In this document: piece by piece, positions 1-7,309 of the stretch
Layout: each line of letters opens with the position of its first letter
Position numbering within the stretch: position 1 is the first letter of the stretch
Origin: an uncultured Eubacteriales bacterium
Lineage (GTDB): Bacteria > Bacillota > Clostridia > Oscillospirales > Oscillospiraceae
Direction of reading: 5' to 3'
Length of the DNA stretch: 22,865 nucleotides
Assembly: GCA_902496595.1 (NCBI GenBank)
Contig: CABVBV010000018.1
Span: forward strand, 1-22,865
The notes under the pieces: generated by a model
Told to the model about the DNA's origin: nothing
What the model saw: the letters and a program-made list of their open reading frames with translations, nothing else
The model's database searches: none
Translations under genes and position numbers: made by a program

Positions 1-172
1 CTCCGCTCCGCGAGAAGTATTTTCGGCGACGTACACGCCGCCGCCGAAAATGATTATATTTTATTTCGCGGCTGCGGCCGCGAAACTCTGCGAGGCTTTT
101 TCGTCAGACTGAGCAGCCGCCTGCAGACTGACTGCAGGCGGCTGCCATTTTTCTTTTATCAGCGGAGTCTCG
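1..172. other. Window edge: no assignable gene, several hairpins
   Basis: No gene can be confirmed here. Two plus-strand frames are open from the window edge, one ending at a TGA at 110-112 and one running on into upp, and both give protein-like translations. One may be the tail of a gene entering from the left. Perfect inverted repeats sit at 20-28/42-50 (9 bp) and 64-72/77-85 (9 bp, four-base loop), both in A+T-rich surroundings. The third and strongest hairpin is listed separately as a terminator. upp on the minus strand has no clear terminator of its own, although any of these hairpins could act on its transcript. Confidence 0.4.
113..154 (+). terminator. Strong intrinsic terminator, plus strand
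   Basis: A perfect 14-bp stem (113-126 with 132-145) around a 5-base loop is followed by a T-rich tail, CATTTTTCTTTTA. The T tract lies on the plus-strand 3' side only, so it should end a plus-strand transcript coming from left of the window, convergent with upp. Confidence 0.75.
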
Positions 173-802
173 TCACTTTGTGCCGAAGATGCGGTCGCCG
201 GCGTCGCCGAGGCCGGGGACGATGTAGCCGTGGTCGTTCAGGCACTCGTCCATGGCGGCGACGTAGATGTCGACGTCCGGGTGCTCGGCCTGCATACGCT
301 CAACTCCCTCGGGCGCACCTATGATGCTCATGAGCTTTATGTGCTTCACGCCGACTTCCTTCAGGAACATCGCCGCCGCCGCCGCGCTTCCGCCGGTCGC
401 CAGCATCGGGTCGACTATTATCGCGTCCCGCTCCTCGATGTCGGGCGGCATCTTGAAATAGTACTTCACGGGCTCGAGCGTGTTCGGGTCGCGGTAAAGC
501 CCAATGTGGCCCACCTTGACGTTCGGCATCAGCGCTACCATGCCGTCCACCATGCCCAGGCCGGCCCTGAGTATGGGCACTACCGCCAGCTTCTTGCCGG
601 CTATGTGCCTGCACTGCGCCTTGCCCATCGGCGTCTCTACCTCGACCTCCTTGAGAGGCAGGTCGCGGGTCGCCTCATAGCACATGAGCATCGCTATCTC
701 GCTCACAAGCTCGCGGAATGCCTTCGAACCGGTCTCCTTATCTCTCAGGATCGCCAGCTTGTGCTGGATGAGGGGATGGTCAAATACGTGCACATTGCTC
801 AT
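173..802 (-). CDS. upp: Uracil phosphoribosyltransferase
   Basis: This 209-residue protein has the usual length for Upp. It joins uracil to PRPP to give UMP and pyrophosphate, the cytoplasmic pyrimidine salvage step. The PRPP-binding loop is plain: DPMLATGGSA at residues 131-140. The family block VVPILRAGLGMVDG lies around residues 74-87, and the C-terminal GDAGDRIFGTK matches the uracil-binding end of the family. The start ATG at 802 has an AAGGAG site about 10 bases upstream. It is the last gene of a minus-strand operon, 24 bp after tsaB, so it is probably transcribed from the tsaE promoter. Function is known from the family; the fit is very close. Confidence 0.97.
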   Translation of the reverse strand: MSNVHVFDHPLIQHKLAILRDKETGSKAFRELVSEIAMLMCYEATRDLPLKEVEVETPMGKAQCRHIAGKKLAVVPILRAGLGMVDGMVALMPNVKVGHIGLYRDPNTLEPVKYYFKMPPDIEERDAIIVDPMLATGGSAAAAAMFLKEVGVKHIKLMSIIGAPEGVERMQAEHPDVDIYVAAMDECLNDHGYIVPGLGDAGDRIFGTK

Positions 803-826
803 GGGGGTTCGTCTCCTTTTATTCTT

Positions 827-1525
827 TTATGTCCGCGACAGTCTCGCCTGCCGCTCGCGTTCAGCCTGGGAAAGCCTCAGATACACCGGCAGCAGCTCCG
901 CCGCGGGAGCAGCGGTCTCGCTCTCGGCCGCCCTGCACACTCCATAGGCGCTCTGCTGCAATATCGGCTCCGGCGCTATCGTACAGGCGACGCCCAGCTC
1001 GCCCAGACGATTATAGCACAGCTTGGCCCCGTCTCCAACTAGAAAAACGCGTTTTTCGCATTTTTCCAGCTCCTTTGCAAGCTCCTCAACAGAGATCGCA
1101 CGGTCGGGAACAAGCCTCTCGGGTTTTGCGTCCTTTATCTCAAACATCGCGTTGTACACCTGCTGCCTTCTCGCGTCCATGCAGCAGCAGACGACCGCGC
1201 CCTCTCCCGCCGCCACGCCGTTCCAGGCCATGGCAGCAAGGGTTGAAACCCCTATCGCCGGCTTGTCCGCGCCCCAGCACAGGCCCTTCACCGCCGCAAC
1301 GCCTATGCGTATGCCGGTAAACGAGCCGGGCCCGCACGCCACCGCGACAGCGTCTACGTCCGAGAGCCTGGTCTCAGTGTTTTTTAGAATGTCCTCCGCC
1401 ATCGGCAGCAGCGTCCTGCTGTGTGTCAAGCCCGAGCACTGGGCATACTGAGCTATGAGCTCACCGTCGCGGCAGAGTGCGACCGACGCAGCCTTCGCCG
1501 AGGATTCAAGTCCCAGTATCAGCAC
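827..1525 (-). CDS. tsaB: tRNA t6A-modification protein TsaB
   Basis: A 232-residue member of the TsaB (YeaZ) family, the ASKHA-fold partner that dimerises with TsaD in making threonylcarbamoyl-adenosine at position 37 of ANN-decoding tRNAs. The N-terminus MLILGLESSAKAASVAL and the motif GPGSFTGIRIG (residues 65-75) are diagnostic. Its start lies inside the end of tsaE (7-bp overlap, 1519-1525), so the two are probably translationally coupled. In many Firmicutes rimI and tsaD follow tsaB; here upp follows instead, so TsaD must be encoded elsewhere. Confidence 0.95.
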   Translation of the reverse strand: MLILGLESSAKAASVALCRDGELIAQYAQCSGLTHSRTLLPMAEDILKNTETRLSDVDAVAVACGPGSFTGIRIGVAAVKGLCWGADKPAIGVSTLAAMAWNGVAAGEGAVVCCCMDARRQQVYNAMFEIKDAKPERLVPDRAISVEELAKELEKCEKRVFLVGDGAKLCYNRLGELGVACTIAPEPILQQSAYGVCRAAESETAAPAAELLPVYLRLSQAERERQARLSRT

Positions 1526-1944
1526 TCAGCTCCCTCCTCTATCCTGATTATACGGGAATTATCTCCGGTTTTCTCAAAAACGACCCTGATCTCGTCTCCG
1601 TAGAAGGCGTCCTCCACGTTCTCGCTCCACTCTACGGCGCAGACCGCCCCTCTCGCGAGGTAGTCCTCCCAACCTATGTCCCAGAGCTCGTCTGCCGAGG
1701 CGAGCCTGTACATATCGAAATGAATGAGCTCCCTCTCGCCAAGGTACTCGTTCACGATAGTGAAGGTAGGGCTCGAGACGCGGCAATCTATGCCCATGCC
1801 CCTGGCCATTCCCCGGACAAAGGCGGTCTTGCCCGAGCCGAGCTCCCCATACATGGCGACGACGGCGCCGTCGGGTACCCTTTCACCAAAGCGCTCGCCC
1901 GCAAGCTCCGTCTCCATTTCGCTTTTTGAAACTATCTCAGACAT
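1519..1944 (-). CDS. tsaE: tRNA t6A-modification ATPase TsaE
   Basis: A 141-residue P-loop ATPase of the TsaE (YjeE) family, which drives turnover of the TsaB-TsaD complex in t6A synthesis. The Walker A motif GELGSGKT is at residues 33-40. It is followed by the family signatures SSPTFTIVNEY (about 57-67) and HFDMYRL (about 75-81), and the WSE motif near residue 105. The start ATG at 1944 has a near-perfect AAAGGAGG ribosome site. It is first in the tsaE-tsaB-upp operon, 22 bases or so downstream of a predicted transcription start. Confidence 0.96.
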   Translation of the reverse strand: MSEIVSKSEMETELAGERFGERVPDGAVVAMYGELGSGKTAFVRGMARGMGIDCRVSSPTFTIVNEYLGERELIHFDMYRLASADELWDIGWEDYLARGAVCAVEWSENVEDAFYGDEIRVVFEKTGDNSRIIRIEEGAEC

Positions 1945-1973
1945 GAGCCGCCTCCTTTCCTGTGCGGCTCAAC

Positions 1974-2002
1974 ATTATACACCAGCTTCGGCGTTGCGTA
2001 AA
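1974..2002 (-). promoter_or_regulatory. Promoter for tsaE-tsaB-upp
   Basis: Read on the minus strand: a -35 box TTTACG (1997-2002), 17 bp, then a perfect -10 TATAAT (1974-1979). The start would be near 1967, leaving a leader of about 22 bases. The -35 overlaps the -35 of the divergent SEDS-gene promoter by three bases. Confidence 0.7.
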
Positions 2003-2022
2003 GTCAAAGAATGTGATATAAT
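1994..2022 (+). promoter_or_regulatory. Promoter for the SEDS (rodA-like) gene
   Basis: A -35 box TTGCGT (1994-1999), 17 bp, then a perfect -10 TATAAT (2017-2022) with an extended TGA just before it. The start would be near 2029, giving a leader of only 20-25 bases. It is divergent from, and overlaps, the tsaE promoter. Confidence 0.75.
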
Positions 2023-2053
2023 TCAATGTCAGCGGGAATCGAGGTGAATGCGC

Positions 2054-3205
2054 TTGAAAAAATTCTTTCCGCTCGTGCGGGACTTCTTTAAGCGGGCGGA
2101 TCTGTTTTTATTCATAATGAGCGTCATCTGCGCCGTGTACGGGATCATCATGATCGCCAGCGCGACGCAGTCATATACGAACGGCTCGGCGCAGTATGTC
2201 ATCGTCCAGACGTTGGCGCTCGGCCTCGGCGTACTGCTCTTCATCGGCATGACGATAATAGACGTCGACATCTTTGCCCAGCACTGGGGCATCCTGTATA
2301 TCCTCAGTGCGCTGCTTCTCGGCGCCCTGCTGATCTTCGGCGGCCAGAGCGAGACGGGCAACAACGGCTGGCTCCGCTTCTTCGGCATAGGCATACAGCC
2401 GACCGAGATCGTCAAGCTCGCCTTCATCATCGTTCTGGCGAAACAGCTGGCATACCTCAAGGAATACAAGAACCTGAACTCCGTAGCCTCCGTCGCCCAG
2501 ATCGTAGGGCACTTCATCCTTATGTTCGGCGTCATCCTGTTCACTGCGCAGGATCTGGGCAGCGCTCTGGTGTACTTCTTTATCTTTGCAGTCATGCTCT
2601 TCATGGCGGGCGTGAAAATCTACTGGTTCGTCATAGGCGCGGCGGCGATCGCGGCGGTCATACCCTTTATGTGGACGTATATGCTGTCCGAATACCAGCA
2701 GCAGCGCATCCTCGCTCCGTATGACAGCTCCATCGACCCGAACAACACGGGCATAAACTGGCAGCAGTACCAGGCGAAGATCGCCCTCGCCTCCGGGCAG
2801 CTCACGGGCGAGGGCTACGGCCAGGGCACCCAGAGCCAGTCGAGCGCGATACCTGTAAAGCACTCGGACTTCATCTTTGCGGTCATCGGCGAGGAGCTGG
2901 GGCTCATCGGGGCCTGCCTGGTTCTCCTGCTGCTCATGATCATCGTCGTCCGCTGCGTACAGGTGGGGCTGCGTTCTGGGAACACGATGTCGATGCTGGT
3001 CTGTATGGGCGTCGCGTCTACGGTGGTGTTCCAGACATTCGAGAACGTGGGTATGTGCATAGGCATCGCCCCGGTCGTCGGCATCACGCTCCCGTTCTTC
3101 AGCTACGGCGGCTCGTCGCTGTTCTCCATGTTCGCGGCGATGGGATTGGTTTCCGGTGTGAAATACCGACCAAAACCAATGCGGTCTTCGCTCTACGGCA
3201 GATAG
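2054..3205 (+). CDS. rodA: SEDS peptidoglycan glycosyltransferase, RodA/FtsW family
   Basis: About 383 residues with ten or so hydrophobic segments, a SEDS-family polymerase that builds glycan strands from lipid II in the inner membrane together with a class B PBP. Family marks are the IQPTE motif (near residue 117), the conserved QDLGSAL with its essential aspartate (near 169), HSDFIFAVIGEELG, and the C-terminal block LPFFSYGGSS. Lack of a long cytoplasmic N-terminus and the HSDFIFAVIGEE form favour RodA over FtsW, but the distinction is inferred. The start is decided by the ribosome site GAGGTG at 2041-2046: the ATG at 2048 is one base from it, whereas TTG at 2054 is seven bases away, so TTG is chosen. 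No PBP gene lies next to it. Confidence 0.9.
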   Translation: MKKFFPLVRDFFKRADLFLFIMSVICAVYGIIMIASATQSYTNGSAQYVIVQTLALGLGVLLFIGMTIIDVDIFAQHWGILYILSALLLGALLIFGGQSETGNNGWLRFFGIGIQPTEIVKLAFIIVLAKQLAYLKEYKNLNSVASVAQIVGHFILMFGVILFTAQDLGSALVYFFIFAVMLFMAGVKIYWFVIGAAAIAAVIPFMWTYMLSEYQQQRILAPYDSSIDPNNTGINWQQYQAKIALASGQLTGEGYGQGTQSQSSAIPVKHSDFIFAVIGEELGLIGACLVLLLLMIIVVRCVQVGLRSGNTMSMLVCMGVASTVVFQTFENVGMCIGIAPVVGITLPFFSYGGSSLFSMFAAMGLVSGVKYRPKPMRSSLYGR

Positions 3206-3225
3206 GCGGGCCGACAGGGTTTTAT

Positions 3226-3274
3226 ACGCAGCGCATTCCCTGTAACAGTTGTAGGGAATGCGTTGTGTTTTTTT
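3226..3274 (+). terminator. Terminator after the SEDS gene
   Basis: A 16-pair stem (3226-3241 with 3253-3268, including two G-U pairs; the inner ten pairs are perfect) with an 11-base loop runs straight into seven T residues (3268-3274). Confidence 0.9.
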
Positions 3275-3357
3275 GCAATTTATACAGTGAGCATAAATTA
3301 AAATTCGTTCGTGTTCACAAAAATTTCACAAACCTCGTTCATTTTCGATTTAACGCA

Positions 3358-3386
3358 TTGCATTCATGAAAAAAACGTAGTATTAT
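3358..3386 (+). promoter_or_regulatory. Promoter for the transporter/M20 operon
   Basis: A -35 box TTGCAT (3358-3363), 17 bp, then -10 TATTAT (3381-3386), in an A+T-rich stretch. The predicted start near 3393 leaves a leader of about 70 bases before the ATG at 3463. Confidence 0.65.
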
Positions 3387-3462
3387 CTTGCGCATGAAAC
3401 CCGGTAAAAGGGTCTTCCGTGAATCTGGGGGGATTTGCGGGGAAAAATTTGGAGGTGCTGTT

Positions 3463-4683
3463 ATGCTACCAATACTTGCAACATTCGTAATACTTCTGGT
3501 CTTCGGCATAGGCGACATGGTCGCAACGAAGACAAGGGCCATCGTCTCGATGCTGTTCCTGTCCTCGGTACTGTTCCTCATCGGCTTCTGGACTGGGATA
3601 CTCCCGAACACGATGTTTGACGATTCCACGCTGCTGCTCGTCTCGGGCGTGCTGGTCTCCATGCTGCTCGTACACATGGGCACGACCATCAAGCTGCGCG
3701 ACTTTGCCGACCAGTGGAAGACCGTGCTCATCGCGGGCCTCGCCTGCATCGCGATAAGCCTCGGCATCTACTTCATCGGCGGCCTACTCGTTGCGGACAG
3801 GAACTACGTCGTCGTCGGCGCGCCCATCCTCTCCGGCGGCGTTGTGGCCACCATCACCATGCAGACGGCCGTCAGCGACCTGGGGCTGCCCGTCGAGCTG
3901 GGCGTCTTTGCCGCGCTCGTCATGGTCGTGCAGGGCTTTGTCGGCTACCCGGTCTGCTCCCTCTGCCTGAAGTCCGAGGCCAAGCGCGTGCGCCGCCTCG
4001 TCGAGTCCGGCGCGGAGCTCAAGGGCGTGACCGCGAAGGTCGCGACCAGCACCGAGCCCAAGAAGCGCCTCATCCCCTATATCCCCGACAAGTATAACGG
4101 CCCCAACATCATGATGGCCAAGGTCGCGTTCTTCGCCTTCCTCGCCACCATCACGGCCAACGCGATAAACGGCTGGATAGCCAGCACCTTTGACACTGCG
4201 TTCACCATCAGCGCCCTCATCTTCGCCCTCATCTACGGCATCGCCGCCAAGGAGCTGGGCTTCATTGAGGAGAACCCGATGAAGCGTGCGGGCGCGGACG
4301 GCTTCATGCTCGTCGTCGTCACGCTCTCCATCTTCACGAACCTCGCCCAGTCCACGCCCGACATGGTCGCCGGTATGCTCTGGCCCCTGCTCGTCGTCGT
4401 CGTCACCGGCAGCATCACCTTCCTGGTCATCTCCACGCTCGTCGGCAAGATCTTCGGCGTGAGCTGGCAGATGAGCTGCGCCATAGGCAGTACCTGCCTG
4501 TTCGGCTTCCCGGGCACCTACATAGTCACCACCGAGGTCGTGAACGCCACCGCCGCGAACGACGAGGAGAAGCAGCTGATGCTCGACCATATGATGCCCA
4601 AGATGCTCATCGCGGGCATGGTCTCCGTCTCCATCACCAGCATCCTCATCGCGGGCTACATGGTGAACCTGCTCATAGCCTGA
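3463..4683 (+). CDS. Multi-pass membrane transporter of unassigned family
   Basis: A 406-residue, strongly hydrophobic protein with about 10-12 predicted membrane segments. A charged cytoplasmic loop (roughly residues 170-220, rich in K and R) separates two halves. Each half holds a glycine-rich break between helices: SGGVVATITMQ in the first, and GSTCLFGFPGTYIV in the second. This two-fold layout with broken helices is typical of secondary transporters and loosely recalls the GltS glutamate/Na+ symporters, but I cannot name the family. The ATG at 3463 is chosen because GGAGG (3451-3455) sits seven bases upstream; an in-frame ATG at 3388 has no ribosome site and lies at the promoter. Two M20D hydrolases follow, so it probably imports or exports a substrate or product of theirs (inference). 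Confidence 0.75.
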   Translation: MLPILATFVILLVFGIGDMVATKTRAIVSMLFLSSVLFLIGFWTGILPNTMFDDSTLLLVSGVLVSMLLVHMGTTIKLRDFADQWKTVLIAGLACIAISLGIYFIGGLLVADRNYVVVGAPILSGGVVATITMQTAVSDLGLPVELGVFAALVMVVQGFVGYPVCSLCLKSEAKRVRRLVESGAELKGVTAKVATSTEPKKRLIPYIPDKYNGPNIMMAKVAFFAFLATITANAINGWIASTFDTAFTISALIFALIYGIAAKELGFIEENPMKRAGADGFMLVVVTLSIFTNLAQSTPDMVAGMLWPLLVVVVTGSITFLVISTLVGKIFGVSWQMSCAIGSTCLFGFPGTYIVTTEVVNATAANDEEKQLMLDHMMPKMLIAGMVSVSITSILIAGYMVNLLIA

Positions 4684-4703
4684 CAATACCGCAACCACAT
4701 AAC

Positions 4704-4726
4704 GGGGAGACGGCAACCGTCTCCCC
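4704..4726 (+). terminator. Stable hairpin between transporter and first M20 gene
   Basis: A perfect 10-bp GC-rich stem (4704-4713 with 4717-4726) with a three-base loop, or nine pairs closed by a GNRA-like G-CAA-C turn. The T tract is weak and displaced (ATTTTTA at about 4734-4740). It may end part of the transcription or protect the upstream mRNA, so the M20 genes would be expressed at a different level from the transporter. Confidence 0.5.
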
Positions 4727-4762
4727 TAAACCCATTTTTAAAGTTAGAAAGGACTAAATGAC

Positions 4763-5950
4763 ATGGACATTAGAAGCCGAGCCCATGAAATATACGACGA
4801 GATGATATCCTGGCGCCGGGACTTCCATGCGCATCCCGAGCTGAGCAACAACGAGTTCAGGACGACGGAGAAGATCGTGGAGCTGCTCGAGAGCTTCGGC
4901 TGCGACAGTGTGGAGCGCCCCCTGCCCACCGGCGCGGTCGCGCTCATAAAGGGCGCGAAGCCCGGCAAATGCGTCGCGATAAGGGCGGATATCGACGCCC
5001 TGCCGGTGACGGAGGACACGGGCCTGCCCTTCGCGTCGGAGAATCCCGGCGTAATGCACGCCTGCGGGCACGACACGCACATCTCCATGCTGCTCGCCAC
5101 GGCGAAGCTGCTGTGCGGTATGCGCGACGAGCTGCCCGGCACGGTGAAGCTCATCTTCCAGCCCGCGGAGGAAAAGGCCCCCCGCGGCGGCGCGAAGCCG
5201 ATGGTCGAGGCGGGCGTGATGGAAAACCCGCACGTTGACGCGATAATTTCCACGCACATCTCGCCGGGAGGCCCGAAGGTCGGCTCTGTGAGCTTCTATA
5301 ACGGCATCGCCACGACCGCCTTCGACCTCTACAACATCAAAGTCACCGGCCAGAACGCTCACGGCTCCCAGCCTCACAACGGGCACGACGCCATCCTCGC
5401 GCTGGCTCAGTTCATCGTGAACGCGCAGCAGATCGTCGCCCGCCGCGTGAACCCGCTCAAGACCGCCATCGTCTCCATCGGCGTAATCAAGGGCGGCGAA
5501 GCCGTGAATATCATCCCGAGCACCGCGAGCCTGGAGATGGTCTGCCGCACCTACGGCGAAGAGACCCGCAAGGTCATCTACGACGAGGTCATGCGCCTCG
5601 CCCGGGGCATCGGTGAGCTGAGCGCCTGCAAGTTCGACGTGGAGCACATCGAGGGCTACGGCTCGGTAAAGAACGACCCCGCGCTGCTGAGGCTCTCCGA
5701 CGCGGCCATTACCGAGACCCTGGGCGCGGACTATGTGGACTATCTCGAGGAGCCGCTCTCCTTCAGCGAGGACTTCAGCTACTACGGCAACGCCACCGGC
5801 ACGCCCTGCCTGTTCCTGCTGCTGAACGCGGGATACCTGGGCGACGCGCCGCACTCGCTGCACGATGCACGCTGCACGTTCAAGGAAGAGGCGCTCGAGT
5901 GCGGCGTCGCCGCCATGTGCGCCACGGCGCTGAAGATACTGGAAAGCTGA
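4763..5950 (+). CDS. M20D-family amidohydrolase/peptidase (first of pair)
   Basis: A 395-residue member of the M20D metallopeptidase group (IAA-amino-acid hydrolase, hippurate hydrolase, N-acyl-amino-acid hydrolase types), which cleave the amide bond of N-acylated amino acids with a two-metal site. The metal-binding block HACGHDTH spans residues 99-106, followed by QPAEE (133-137) with the general base and a metal ligand, His165 (STHISPGG), and a His near the C-terminus (APHSLH). The dimerisation/lid domain lies at about 185-300. AAAGGA lies nine bases before the ATG. It is 78 bp downstream of the transporter and eight bases upstream of a second M20D gene. The substrate cannot be read from sequence. 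Confidence 0.92.
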   Translation: MDIRSRAHEIYDEMISWRRDFHAHPELSNNEFRTTEKIVELLESFGCDSVERPLPTGAVALIKGAKPGKCVAIRADIDALPVTEDTGLPFASENPGVMHACGHDTHISMLLATAKLLCGMRDELPGTVKLIFQPAEEKAPRGGAKPMVEAGVMENPHVDAIISTHISPGGPKVGSVSFYNGIATTAFDLYNIKVTGQNAHGSQPHNGHDAILALAQFIVNAQQIVARRVNPLKTAIVSIGVIKGGEAVNIIPSTASLEMVCRTYGEETRKVIYDEVMRLARGIGELSACKFDVEHIEGYGSVKNDPALLRLSDAAITETLGADYVDYLEEPLSFSEDFSYYGNATGTPCLFLLLNAGYLGDAPHSLHDARCTFKEEALECGVAAMCATALKILES

Positions 5951-5958
5951 GGATGAGC

Positions 5959-7107
5959 ATGGATATCAAGAAACTGGCGCATGAGACCTTCCCCTACGTC
6001 GTTGAGATGCGGCGGGACTTCCACATGAACCCCGAGCCGAGCTTCGAGGAGCACAGGACGACGAAGCGGATAGCGGAAGAACTGGACAAGATGGGCATAC
6101 CGTACAGGCTGTTCGAGCCTACGGGCCTCATAGGTGAGATAAAGGGCGGAAAGCCGGGCAAGTGCATAGCGCTCCGTGCGGATATAGACGCCCTGTCGAT
6201 ACAGGAGAAGACGGGCCTGCCCTATGCGTCGAAAAATGACGGCTATATGCACGCCTGCGGGCACGACACGCATACGGCGATGCTGCTGGGCGCGGCGAAG
6301 ATGCTGATGTCGGTGAAGGACGAGCTGTGCGGCACGGTGAAGCTCATATTCCAGCCTGCGGAAGAGCTGGCGAGCGGAGCGAAGCACATCGTGGCGCAGG
6401 GGGCGCTGGACGGAGTGGACGCGGCCTTCGGGCAGCACATATTCTCCGGCATCCCCGCGGGGACGGTCGCGATAGGCGAGGGTGCGCTGCTGCCTGCGGC
6501 GGACTATTTCAGGATAGACGTGAAGGGCAAGGCGAGCCACGGTGCGCTGCCGGACGAGGGCATAGACGCGACGGTGGCGGCGTCGGCGATAGTGCTGGCG
6601 CTGCAGACTGTGTCGAGCCGCGAGTACAGCCCGCTGGATCCGGTGGTGGTGACGGTGGGCACACTGCACTCGGGCGCGCGGTTCAATATCGTGTCGGGCG
6701 AAGCCGTGCTGGAGGGCACGGCGCGGGTGTTCAACAAGCAGATGCACGAGCGGATGCCTGAGATCCTGGGCAGGATAGCGGAGAATACCGCGGCGGCATA
6801 CCGCTGCGAGGCGAAGCTGGACTACCAGTTCAAGACGGAGATACTGGTGAACGAGGAGAAGATGACGGCGATAGCCCGGGGAGCTGCGGCAAAGCTGGTG
6901 CCCGAGGACAAGCAGCTGCCGTACAAGCGCTCGATGGGCGGCGAAGACTTTGCCGAATATACGGCGCACGTACCAAGCGCCTTCGCCTCTCTCGGCGGCG
7001 GCGGCGAGGCCCCGCAGCACAGCGACGAATTCTGCATAGAAGAATCCGCCCTGGAAACCGGCTCCGCCCTCTACGCCCAAGTAGCCATAGACTACCTGTG
7101 CGGCTGA
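5959..7107 (+). CDS. M20D-family amidohydrolase/peptidase (second of pair)
   Basis: A 382-residue paralogue of the preceding gene. It keeps HACGHDTH (98-105), QPAEE (132-136), His160 and a late GEAPQHSDE metal-ligand region, so it should be catalytically active. The start at 5959 is chosen because GAGG (5949-5952) lies six bases upstream and because MDIKKLAHE then matches the MDIRSRAHE start of its neighbour; ATG 5953 would be a two-residue longer alternative. Only eight bases separate it from the first copy's stop, so they are co-transcribed. The two are clearly diverged, which suggests different acyl or amino-acid preferences and not a recent duplication. Confidence 0.92.
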   Translation: MDIKKLAHETFPYVVEMRRDFHMNPEPSFEEHRTTKRIAEELDKMGIPYRLFEPTGLIGEIKGGKPGKCIALRADIDALSIQEKTGLPYASKNDGYMHACGHDTHTAMLLGAAKMLMSVKDELCGTVKLIFQPAEELASGAKHIVAQGALDGVDAAFGQHIFSGIPAGTVAIGEGALLPAADYFRIDVKGKASHGALPDEGIDATVAASAIVLALQTVSSREYSPLDPVVVTVGTLHSGARFNIVSGEAVLEGTARVFNKQMHERMPEILGRIAENTAAAYRCEAKLDYQFKTEILVNEEKMTAIARGAAAKLVPEDKQLPYKRSMGGEDFAEYTAHVPSAFASLGGGGEAPQHSDEFCIEESALETGSALYAQVAIDYLCG

Positions 7108-7147
7108 GAGACAGGGGTCTGCACAAGAACAAAAAGCAATAGTCGTT

Positions 7148-7195
7148 ATCCAGACCGGACGTTGCCGCAGCAGCTGTCCGGTCTGGATTTTGTTT
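7148..7195 (+). terminator. Terminator of the transporter/M20 operon
   Basis: A perfect 13-bp stem (7148-7160 with 7176-7188), 15-base loop, followed by TTTTGTTTG. It closes the plus-strand operon. Confidence 0.9.
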
Positions 7196-7241
7196 GTAAT
7201 AATGGTCGCACTTTTGGCCGTGCTGTTTGCTTTTGGTATAC

Positions 7242-7276
7242 AAATTGACCTGGGTGTTTTAAGCCCAGGCCAATTT
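7242..7276 (-). terminator. Probable terminator of the tct operon
   Basis: A 13-base stem with one A-C mismatch (7242-7254 with 7264-7276) and a nine-base loop, 33 bases past the tctA stop. On the minus strand the tail is AATTTGTATA, with no long T run, so it is a moderate terminator at best. It also marks the left edge of the A+T-rich island. Confidence 0.45.
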
Positions 7277-7309
7277 AAATGAATTTGGAGTATATCAAAT
7301 TAATACTGC

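Noticed and set aside
230..1042. Plus-strand open frame of 270 codons across upp and tsaB
   Set aside because: It runs antisense through two unmistakable genes and has an arginine/histidine-rich composition without motifs.
3784..4716. Long minus-strand open frame (310 codons) opposite the transporter
   Set aside because: Its product is a low-complexity string rich in D, E, G, H and R, typical of the antisense of GC-rich codons. The plus-strand frame has a ribosome site, a promoter and a coherent membrane protein.
4754..7080. Two long minus-strand open frames (369 and 432 codons) opposite the M20D genes
   Set aside because: Both are shadows with R/H/L-rich translations, no ribosome sites and no family features. 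The plus-strand genes have complete catalytic motifs.
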